Below, one piece after another: positions 55,224 through 64,000 of a DNA stretch of 64,000 bases. The stretch comes from Dichetophora obliterata (lineage: Eukaryota > Arthropoda > Insecta > Diptera > Sciomyzidae): contig OY986438.1 of NCBI GenBank assembly GCA_963920525.1, positions 186,106,388 to 186,170,387 of the forward strand, in the 5' to 3' direction. Both the position numbers and the translations under genes were made by a program. Below the pieces are notes generated by a model. That model saw only the letters and a program-made list of their open reading frames with translations. It was not told where the DNA came from and did not search any database. How positions within the stretch are numbered: position 1 is the stretch's first letter; every line of letters starts with the position of its first letter.

Positions 55224-55309
55224 ATGTGTGCGAATTATAAAAAGGTAACCAGTCATCATCTGATCTTTATTGCTGAAGGTATTTTGAATAAAGCCATCGG
55301 CAAAATAAT

Positions 55310-55498
55310 ATGAATAGATTGAGAGGGTATCGTAAATTAATTTATTGCTACTACTGCGGTAGCAACTCGCACTTAGAGGAGAAGTGTAAGAAGAAGAAGG
55401 ATGACCAAAAGTTGGCAAAATGGGCAAAGGAGCAAAAAGATGCTAAAAATAAGATTGGTAAAGGAGTAAAAAGATGCAGAAACAGAAGAAGAAAATAG
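55310..55498 (+). CDS. CCHC zinc-knuckle small protein, right-TIR copy
   Basis: 62 residues, identical in protein sequence to the left-TIR copy. It follows the capsid stop by 86 bp on the same strand and so could be the last gene of the capsid block, whereas the left copy reads outward without such a block. The knuckle C-X2-C-X4-H-X4-C is complete. This placement suggests the original gene sat just downstream of the capsid gene and was doubled when the TIRs grew inward. Confidence 0.65.
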   Translation: MNRLRGYRKLIYCYYCGSNSHLEEKCKKKKDDQKLAKWAKEQKDAKNKIGKGVKRCRNRRRK

Positions 55499-56250
55499 AG
55501 CAAAATTATACTCGAAGCTGAATGGTTAAATCAATTACTTTTTATGCATGTAATTATTGCTTTTATACATGTATTTATCAAACTTTAAATATAACAAATC
55601 AATAAAAGAACAATAATGATTCATATATAAGTCAGCTCGTTTTGTTTTATTTATATCAGCATAGTTGCGTATGGTCATGGCTATGATATCGCTTTCTTAA
55701 TTTATTTTGCTGCTTTCATGCTTTGTTTTTATATAAGTCAGTCAACTCATATTAAATTTATTAAAATGCATAACAACTACACTCTTTACTTCTGTGCTGT
55801 TTCCTTATCTTCAGCTTGCGGTTTTGGGTCTGGGCTTATCACCTTAAACTTGAAATGCTGATTTATACCAACAACAACAACAACACCTAAGTTTATGTAG
55901 CGACTTAAATCTATAAACATTCTGCTTGCTATGAAGCTTGGGCTTATCACCTTAAACTTAAAATTTGATTTATACCAACAACAACAACAACATCACTCAT
56001 CATACTTCAGTCAGCTTGCTCAATTATACCTACATCTAGCTAGCTATCCGTCCGTCCGTCCATCCATCTGACTATCTGTCTGACTATCTGCCCATTCGTC
56101 TTCTATGCTTGCTTATCTCCCCCTTCAGCTAGTTTGACCAATCATACCTCCATCTAGCTAGCTATCCGTCCGTCCGTCCATCCATCTGACTATCTGACTG
56201 ACTGTCTACCCATTCGTCTTCTATGCTTGCTTATCTCCCACTTCAATTAC

Positions 56251-56298
56251 TTCTAGAATGTTCTAGAATGTTCTAGAAGGTTCTAGAAGCTTCTAGAA
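56251..56298. promoter_or_regulatory. Heat-shock-element-like array, right TIR cluster 2
   Basis: Five TTCTAGAANN decamers, ten nTTCn/nGAAn pentamers in register; counterpart of 39,351-39,398. Confidence 0.6.
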
Positions 56299-56372
56299 CA
56301 TATGTCATAGCCCATCTGGCTATCAATCCATCTGTCCGTCCATCTTGCATGCTTATCTCCAATTTCAATTAC

Positions 56373-56420
56373 TTCTAGAATGTTCTAGAATGTTCTAGAA
56401 GGTTCTAGAAGCTTCTAGAA
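56373..56420. promoter_or_regulatory. Heat-shock-element-like array, right TIR cluster 1
   Basis: Five decamers, one more than its left counterpart (39,239-39,276), explaining the 10-bp TIR length difference. Confidence 0.6.
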
Positions 56421-56742
56421 CATATTTCATAGCCCATCTGGCTATCAATCCATCTGTCCGTCCATCTTGTGTGCTTATCTACAATTTATAGCAGCAGCAC
56501 GCTTCAACCGTTCTACTTCAGCTAGCTTGACCGATCATACCCCCTAGCTATCCCTCCATCCGTACATCTTGTATGCTTATCTCCAATTTGCAACAACAAC
56601 AAGACGCTTCAGCCACCCTACTATCGGCCAACTTGACCGATCGTACTACGCCGACTGCGCTGCACCTCACAATTTTGTGAATTTTGAGGCCCATAAGAAA
56701 ATACACGCGTTTTTGGATTAGAAGCATCATAGCTATTCTACT

Positions 56743-56908
56743 AGTTTGGCTGAAAGGGATAGATTTGTTTGAAAAAAATGTTTGTAGAATAAATAATAAT
56801 AGAACCAGCATAAACATTTTACTCCTCCCTCTGGAGGTTAATTTGGAGATAGAAACTCTGTTGGACAAATATTTGCCAAGCGGTTCTTCCAGTAAAGCTA
56901 CAGAATGA
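56743..56908 (+). other. Possible terminal coding exon of a host gene (3' part)
   Basis: An open frame runs from the Polinton edge to TGA at 56,906-56,908, with normal amino-acid mix ('LKGIDLFEKNVCRINNN', 'INILLLPLEVNLEIETLL'). Its frame joins that of 38,898-38,916 if the Polinton and one duplication are removed. AATAAA lies about 250 bp downstream (57,150s). The protein family is not recognised. It could also be chance or an older repeat. Confidence 0.45.
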
Positions 56909-57207
56909 CAAAGTTTGTGTTAATTTATATGCGATTATAGTAAAGGGTTTGTGTCAACGTTACAGCAGACAAACGAAATCTGTCACCTATGCTATGTATC
57001 GTTAATGTTTCGTTTTCTCAAATCTACGCTACAGTGTCTTAACATATACGCTACGTTAGCGTTCAGTTTCGTTTTCTGCTTTAGAGACAGTTGGTCGAAT
57101 TTTAACAGCAAGCGATTCTAGTATTATAAATTATCTAATAACCTAACACACCTAATAAATATACCATAACTTCCAATTAAACTCAGAGTCAGATTGATTA
57201 AAATAAT

Positions 57208-57228
57208 TTTATTTGCTATTCATTTATT
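57208..57228 (-). terminator. Poly(A) signals of host gene 2
   Basis: AATAAA on the minus strand at 57,208-57,213 and 57,223-57,228, about 85-105 nt past the stop codon of the His-rich protein gene. Confidence 0.55.
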
Positions 57229-57313
57229 TCAATTATTCAAAGTTATAAATTTTTAGTGCTCTTCTACAGGTTATTATTCTACATTATTTCCAAAAGAAAA
57301 AAACTTGAATCCT

Positions 57314-58806
57314 CTAATTTTTATAATGGTAGCCATCATTTTGACGAATGCCAGTTGCAGAGTTTTGGATGGTCTGAGCTGCAACATGAGAATGTTGAGC
57401 GTGGTAGACTTCGGCTGGAGCCTGATGATGGTGAGACTGAACTGGAGATTGATGGTGATGGCTTTCAGCGTGATGCTCGTGAGCATGATGGCTTTCATCG
57501 GGATGCACTTGAGCGTGTTGCAGTGATGAGGCAGCGTGTTGAATTTGGGCTGGAGCATAATGAACTTGAGCAGGAGCGTGGTGAGCATGAGGTGCATGTT
57601 GGTGCTCTGGAACATGATGACTTTGAGCGTGATGCTCCTGATTGTGGTGACTTTGAGCTTGATGGACTTGAACGTATTGATCTGATGCGGCGGCATGTTG
57701 AATTTCTACTGGAGCATGATGCACTTGAACATTAGAGTGGTGAGCATGAGGTGCAGAGTGTTGCTCGTGCACATGATTGTTTTGAGTGTGATGTCCTTGA
57801 GAGTGATGCTCCTGATCATGGTGACTTTGAACGTGGTGGACTTGAGCGTGCTGAGCTGATGCAGCAGTATGTTGAATATCTACTGGAGCATGATGCTCTT
57901 GAGCATTAGAGTGGTGAGCATGAGGTGCAGAGTGTTGCTCGTGCACATGATTGCTTTGAGTGTGATGTCCTTGAGCGTGATGCTCCTGATCATGGTGACT
58001 TTGAACGTGATGGACTTGAGCATGTTGAGCTGATGCAGCAGTATGTTGAATATCTACTGGAGCAAGATGCACTTGAGCAGGAGCGTGGTGAGCATGAGGT
58101 GTAGAGTGGTGCTCTGGAACATGATGGCTTTGAGCTTGAATTCCTTGAGCTTGATGCTGCTGGTGTTGGTGACTTTGAGCATGATGGACTTGAGCGTGTT
58201 GGGCTGATGCAGCAGCATGTTGAATATGTAGTGGAGCATGATGCACTTGCGCAGAAGCGTGGTGAGAATGATGTCCTTGAGCGGGATGCTGCTGAGCGTG
58301 ATGCTGCTGAGCGTGATGCTGCTGAGCTTGGTGACTCTGAGCGTGTTGAACTGATGCAGTAGCATGTTGAATCACTGCTGGAGCATGATGCACTTGAGCG
58401 TGGTGAGCGTGAGGTACAGAGTTGATACTCGTATGATGCTCGTGTGTATGATGGTTATGGGCGTGCGGAACAGGAGCAACATGTTGAATTTGGGCCGGAG
58501 CTTGTTGTGATGGCGGCAAATATTGCTGTACTGGTGTTGTAATAATAGTTGGAGCATGATGGGTTTGAGCTTGATGAACGGTCGAAATAACACTTTGCGA
58601 CTGCTCATGTGGTGGCAGGTACGTGTGGTCCAGAGCGCTCACAGAGGACACGGCGCACATCGCCAAAATAGTGAATGCGTATCTCTAAAGTTGTAGTTAA
58701 CTTTATATTAATTAAAAAGTTTAAACTTTCAAAATATTAAAAATATTTAGTGACTGCTCTTCCAATATTTACTAACTTCCAACCTACTTATTTCAATACC
58801 TACCAT
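57314..58806 (-). CDS. Secreted His-rich repeat protein with YLPP motifs (host gene 2)
   Basis: Two exons on minus: exon 1 ends with the start codon (58,806-58,804), a 119-bp intron follows (GTAGGT donor at 58,803, AG acceptor at 58,686-58,685), and exon 2 is 58,684 to TAG 57,314; about 457 residues. Signal peptide 'YAFTILAMCAVSSVSA', cleavage likely before LDHTYLPP. The mature protein is dominated by His, Gln, Ala and Ser, with a ~58-residue unit repeated several times (marks 'DIQHTAASAQHAQVHH', 'QEHHAQGHH', 'EQHSAPHAHH'). Two YLPP motifs sit near the N-terminus (HTYLPP, QQYLPP), linking it to host gene 1. A His-rich secreted protein may bind metals or cross-link in cuticle or eggshell; that is inference. 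The frame is intact despite the repeats. Confidence 0.88.
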
Positions 58807-58841
58807 TTTGTTTAGGTGTTTCGTGTTCTACGTGGCTGATA

Positions 58842-58878
58842 GAATGATATAAACTATTTACAACAGCTTCTTTATATA
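58842..58878 (-). promoter_or_regulatory. Core promoter of host gene 2 (TATA + initiator)
   Basis: TATATAAA (58,878-58,871 on minus) lies about 33 nt upstream of the initiator TCATTC (58,847-58,842, +1 near 58,845). The leader to ATG is about 39 nt. Same layout and same Inr hexamer as host gene 1. Confidence 0.75.
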
Positions 58879-58884
58879 TGACAA

Positions 58885-61360
58885 GCTCAATGGTCGCTTT
58901 TCTTAACTCACACAAACCAAAGCATATGCCAAGTTTTTGTGTTTTATTTTTTCTAATCGTAGACTTACATACTATATCAACTGTCTTAAAAGATTAAGTA
59001 CACCAAAAAGATGAACCCAATTTTCCAGTTTTTTTTGTTTATATTAAAATGTGATAGAAAATACTCAGTTTAGTATTGATTTAATTATAAAATTGAATTT
59101 ATTTCATACTGATATAATAAAATTGGGCAATTTATTCTTTTAATATCATATAATTTTTTTTTTTTTGTTATGGTATAACAAAAGACTTGAAAACAGTATA
59201 ATTTTACAGAAATCCCTCAGCGGCGTCTTTAAGACATACTTTGTTTCAAAAAAGGTCTATTGATAATTTTAATATAATAAATAATTCATAGTTTAGTAGT
59301 TATTATTTTTCTTTGTGTTGAGCATCATTTTGCAATATATCAAATTTTAATCACTGTGTTTCTTAAGTAGCTAGATATACAGACATGGTTAAAATAAATA
59401 ATATGATTGTAGTCTAAGCTCTTTGTTTGTGATTTGAACGAAAAAGTTTTGACCAAATTAAAGGGTGTTTAATGAATTTAAAGTAAAAAATTTATGGAAA
59501 AATATATGAAAAAAAAACTGCTAATCACATACGCACTAATTTAATCCAAATATTTCAAAGAGATATGATAACCAAAACCATAATCATGTTTTGATTTCAA
59601 AGTATGTTCATGCTCTCAATATATGTCGCATAGTGTAGATATTATGTTACATTATCAAATACACAAACAAAAGAACAAAAGCGGACTTTTAAATAAAATA
59701 GTAGAATAAAAATAAAACGTAACGTAATTCTCAGCAAGTTTTTAAAAACTGACATCATAGTTTCCATCAGCTGTAGATTTTTTTTTTTTGTATTGAGTTG
59801 AAATGTAAACAAATCACTTCCTATTATTTCCATTATTTGCATTAAAATATTCTTACACAAAAAGCTCCAGAAAAAAAATATATTTGATGATGAACTTATC
59901 GAAAAACTTTCAAATTCAAATTCAAAAGACATCAAACACGGAAACAGTTCTACGTTAAATGTTGTCAAAAAGGTAAAAAAAATGTATCAGAAAAACAATT
60001 TTAAATAGTTCGACGATTTAAATCAAAATAGGTTGAATAGTGCTTAGTACGGGATAGTGTGAAGCCGATACCATTTGTAAACAGGATTTGTCACAAGAAT
60101 TGTCACACAATAGGAAAATAGTTTTAAAGGCAATACCAATACTTAATGTATTATTTAGCAAACATCAATTCGTCTTTCGTATTTGCTTGAAATGTTTTAC
60201 TTTATCCTTTTTTTATTTGAAAATACGTAAAGTCAATAAAATGCCAAAGTTCCAGCAAATGTAAGATATCTTATTTGCTTTTTATAAAGAATTAAATGTC
60301 TTGAAAAACTTTCGCAGTTTCTTTTAGAAATGCTGTTTATATAAAAAGGTATAACTTTTAAACTGTGTGCATAGTTAATCTGGGTCCAAAACTGGTAACC
60401 AGCCAAATTTTACATGTTTGGCACCATCGTGCTAAGAGTTGCTCCAAAAGGGTTAATGTAATTGTTGTTATCGTTGGTTGGAATCCACAATCTGCTTTCA
60501 TGGTCATGCTTAATTCATATATAGCAAATAATATGCCTAATTTTGCAAGCAGCGTTCAGAAAAAAACCCGTTTTTTTAGAGAAAAATATTTAAAAAAAGC
60601 AGGAATTTTAACTGAACAAATAATTTTACAAAACCAGACTATGACATTCTTTAATACATTATGAAATTAACTAAGCATAAAGATTAACAAACATAATCAA
60701 TATTATACCAATCATCATTTTTTGAGATCATCATTAATTATATAAACAAACATAAAATAAAAAAACAAGGCACAGTTACTCGATTTTTCAAAACGATAGG
60801 GTTTCTTAAACAATTGTACAAGGCTTATGAAAAATGTTTATTAAACTCAATTGAACAAATGGTTCACTTAGTAGAGCTAGTGAAAGTTTATGGTTTTTTT
60901 TCAATGTTGTAAATTTCTTTAAAAAAAAAACTAAGTTTAAGTTGAAATATTATGTTGAACTAATCAATAGAAAGTATTTTCCTAAATATATGTAATAAGC
61001 CATCTTCTCTATGCTATCTTTTTAATAATCATGTAATAATTGTTTAAATTTTTTTATGTGGCTTCGTGTTTCTAAAACACTATTTTTAAGTATTTTTTTT
61101 TACTTTAGGTCGACTTTCAATATGAGTCCCGGAGAGGTAGGGTTTCTGCTTTAAAAATAGTCAGCCAGAACATTTCTAATCATAATTCAAAAAGAATTGG
61201 CTACATATATTTGCATTGTATTGCATAATATGGCATTCCCATCAAATTCTTTAAACTTTTACTACCTCACATAATAAGTACCCTGACGCACATTATAAAT
61301 CTTTGCTTTATAACATCCTGATTTCCCGACGTGTGGTAAATTGAAATCGTTCAACCTACT
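58885..61360. other. AT-rich upstream region, no gene supported
   Basis: Frames up to about 108 codons occur (59,642-59,968 minus; 60,365-60,664 plus), but they lack family features, signal sequences or promoters. No terminal repeats were found. Confidence 0.4.
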
Positions 61361-61363
61361 ATA

Positions 61364-61845
61364 AAGCTTAGTATGCTGTAGAAACGAAAATTTTTGGGCA
61401 TATAAATTTACTTGCAAAATTTTAGTGTGGAGTCAAAATTTTGTGTGGAGAAAAAGCACTTGCTGTTCTGGTTGACAGATTCATATTTTTTTTGCTGCAA
61501 TTTTATATCCTTTTAAAAGCAAGACTACACATTAATAAACTATGTAAATGCAACAATAAATTTGTTAAATAACAAATTCAACACTTAAACTTACTTAGTG
61601 CTTATTTTTTATTGTTGAATGGCAAATTTCCGCGCCAATTAAATGTACAGTTATATAAGCGACAGCGAATTTTTCAAATTTCAACTCTCCACTCTTGAAT
61701 GAAAATTTGGCAACATAGCAATCATTTTCGCTTCTACAGCGTACTAGCTGGCGAAAAAAAATTTCGCTGCCTGTTCGTTGTCAAAAATCTCAATGTATTT
61801 CTTATGGAAATTTTTTTTTTCGTTCCTACAGCATACTAAGCTTAT
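61364..61845. repeat. Inverted repeat pair, possible small foldback
   Basis: AAGCTTAGTATGCTGTAG(A)AACG at 61,364-61,386 has an inverse copy CGTTCCTACAGCATACTAAG at 61,821-61,840, with further ACAGC(G/A)TACTA words between (about 61,738). Arms are about 29 bp, one mismatch. Confidence 0.55.
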
Positions 61846-61889
61846 GGCTAAAAAAAATTGTCACCAACTGACACCATTGTCAAAATTGT

Positions 61890-62130
61890 GTGAAAAACTT
61901 ATGGCTCAATAAATTAGCAAATATCTGATTGGGAAAAAACTGTTATCCTGTTATCATTCTGGTTTTAGGGAAAGGCATAAGTGTTCCTCAGCGGTAGTAA
62001 AGGTGATTGATGATATTTGACCTGAGTATCATGCCGGCATTATGACCTTACTCTGCTAACATGATTTTTCAAAGGCCTTGATAATGATTAAAATTATAAA
62101 TATTAGTTCATAGTTATTTGTATCAAAAGC
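61890..62130 (+). pseudogene. LINE reverse transcriptase fragment
   Basis: A decayed stretch reading like RT fingers on the plus strand: 'YHSGFRERHKCSSAVVKVIDD' split over about 61,955-62,015 and 'DFSKAL' near 62,067, with stops between. No catalytic box. It abuts the tetranucleotide array. Confidence 0.6.
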
Positions 62131-62231
62131 TTTAGTTGGCTCTGTGATAGTGTGGTTATTTTTGTGTCTAGTTATGTGTTTAATAGAGGCTCTTTGTAAT
62201 TTTAAGTACCAACATTTATTTGTTTATTTTT

Positions 62232-62880
<649 letters not shown>

Positions 62881-64000
62881 TAGAACGATAAGAACTTAGA
62901 TCTTTTAATGTACAAGTTGGAACAATATTTTTAGGATTATACAAATTAAAGATTTTCTTAAACCTAATTTAATTAATTAAACTTATTATAAAATTAATCT
63001 TAATGTTAAGTAAAAATAGAGAAATCCAGATAGAGTAGATATACAATTGAAGTAATTAAGTGAGAAAAACAAAAAGTGACAAGAAGAAAGTATAGATTTA
63101 AAGAAAACTGGCGAATTTATTAATCGTTAATTAGAAGCAAAATGTTGAAATACGGCAAGTCTAAATCTTGTTATTTCCCTTAAAGCTTTTACATGGCTCG
63201 GTAAGGAATTCCAAAGACGAGTGGCATTAATAAAAAATAATCTTGTGGAGTTGAGGTAGTTGAAACTCGGTGGGGTCAGCATGAAACTTCTTGTTGAGTG
63301 ACCAAATCGAATTTTTTCAAACAAATAAGGAGGCGTTTTAAACACTATTATTTTATGCAGAAAGATACAATTTCTTGCATTGAAATAGTTAATAATATCA
63401 CTTTCAAGAATAGATTTTTTATATTTTAGATTTTTAAGATATAAGATCAAATTTCCGGAGCCCATAAACATATCGTGTAACCTGGTTAAATGTTAAGTTT
63501 AATTTTAATTGAGATCAGGAGTCCAAATTGCTATAAACACATTCTGCATAAGTAATTATAGGTAGTATAAGTTGAAGAACAAGCTTATGTTTCAATGGCG
63601 TACAATCAGCTGAAACTCTTAGATTACGCAGAATATACAATAATATACTTTTTGAACCGCACTGTTGATGTGGTCACTGCAGGTAAGTGTAGAATTAATA
63701 TGAAAACCTAGATTTTTGATTTTGCTGACGAAACTTAGCTTTTGGTCTTTTAAAATAAGGTCCGGTATATCTTCAAAGAAGACATTATCTTTGCTGATGG
63801 GTAATACAAATGATTTCGCAGCATTAAGTTGAAGCCCATTGCTAACAGCCCACTGACTTATACTGTCTAGATCCTCATTAAGCCTGAATACCAAGACTTG
63901 AAAAATTTTCACCGACCTTAACTTTCTGTACTCGATAGGAAAGGTAGTTGTTCAGGAGTAACACAGTGCTGCCACTAAAACTATACTTATATTTAAGCTT
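62881..64000 (-). pseudogene. LINE relic, minus strand, with expanded tail
   Basis: C-terminal part of a reverse transcriptase: 63,912-63,619 ('QWAVSNGLQLNAAKSFVLP', 'NLGFHINSTLTCSDHINSAV', palm to thumb) and 63,471-63,127 ('TRLFFINATRLWNSLPSHVK'), with a break between. The 3' UTR is 63,126-62,881 and the (TAAA)n tail is the preceding entry. The upstream part continues beyond the window edge or is truncated. General layout (200-250 bp 3' UTR plus AAAT/TAAA tail) matches the LINE at 34.4-35.7 kb. Confidence 0.8.

Larger units (their letters stand above)
38917..56742. mobile_element. Polinton/Maverick, 17.8 kb, near intact
   Basis: It starts AGTAGAATAGC and ends with the inverse GCTATTCTACT, flanked by a perfect 6-bp target duplication AGTTTG (38,911-38,916 and 56,743-56,748). 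AG ends, 6-bp duplications and long terminal inverted repeats are defining Polinton traits. Contents: protein-primed DNA polymerase B, integrase, packaging ATPase, cysteine protease, major and minor capsid genes, PLA2-domain gene and several others. Only one clear lesion is seen (a frameshift in the minor capsid gene). Nearly identical TIRs indicate recent insertion or ongoing conversion. Confidence 0.97.
55085..56742 (-). repeat. Polinton right TIR (1,658 bp)
   Basis: Inverted match to 38,917-40,564. The inner border falls within the capsid gene (55,085), the outer at the 6-bp duplication. Carries the second zinc-knuckle ORF, two GTATAAATC/AAGCCC modules, TCCGTCCGTCCATC tracts and two decamer clusters. 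The open frame at 56,548-56,868 on minus spans the TIR edge into flanking DNA and is not a gene. Confidence 0.95.

Noticed and set aside
57256..57735. 159-codon plus-strand frame rich in Glu/Asp/Leu
   Set aside because: Antisense shadow of the His-rich repeat gene; minus-strand gene has promoter, intron and signal peptide.
59642..59968. 108-codon minus frame with hydrophobic stretches
   Set aside because: Composition reflects AT-rich DNA; no start context, promoter or family resemblance.

Overview
The window looks like AT-rich, transposon-dense chromosomal DNA of a higher fly (Diptera: Brachycera). The basis is very short introns (53 to 119 bp), TATA plus TCATTC-type initiator promoters, two secreted YLPP-motif (cuticle/eggshell-like) genes, a tRNA-derived SINE, and Jockey/CR1-type LINEs, Tc1, Tigger, hAT and piggyBac-like elements. 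The species cannot be named from the sequence alone; a tephritid or a calyptrate fly would fit.

Layout. 1-16 kb: a degenerate ~125-145 bp tandem repeat, a minus-strand LINE relic split by a 263-bp hAT MITE, a piggyBac-type MITE, and a run of foldback (long inverted repeat) elements, two of which share TTAGGGCGGGTC termini. 16.6-19.15 kb (minus): host gene 1, an ~828-residue secreted repeat protein. 20.5-22.75 kb: a large palindrome whose right arm carries a Helitron-like repeat insertion. 23.2-26.3 kb: a LINE with a second 5'-truncated LINE nested in its endonuclease region. 27-33.4 kb: a Tigger element, an internally deleted Tigger derivative, a SINE and a Tc1 element side by side. 34.2-37.7 kb: a 3.5-kb DNA element with a perfect 8-bp target duplication that contains a LINE and a hAT relic.

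38,917-56,742 is the centrepiece: an almost intact 17.8-kb Polinton/Maverick with ~1.65-kb terminal inverted repeats (TIRs) and a perfect 6-bp target duplication (AGTTTG). It encodes a protein-primed DNA polymerase B (one short intron), an adenain-like protease, a PLA2-domain protein, a packaging ATPase, a chromodomain integrase, a double-jelly-roll major capsid protein, a frameshifted penton-like minor capsid protein and several conserved or unknown proteins. Replication, integration, capsid maturation and DNA packaging are thus all represented, i.e. a virus-like gene set. Unusual features are a CCHC zinc-knuckle ORF carried in both TIRs, TIRs that include the capsid gene's 3' end, and arrays of perfect heat-shock-element-like TTCnnGAA decamers in both TIRs. 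The element appears to sit in a spliced coding exon of a host gene.

57.3-58.8 kb (minus): host gene 2, a ~457-residue secreted His-rich repeat protein with the same promoter and start-codon-only first exon as gene 1. 59-64 kb: AT-rich DNA, LINE relics and a ~650-bp (TTTA)n array that appears to be the expanded 3' tail of a minus-strand LINE. All family assignments come from recognised motifs; no database search was run.
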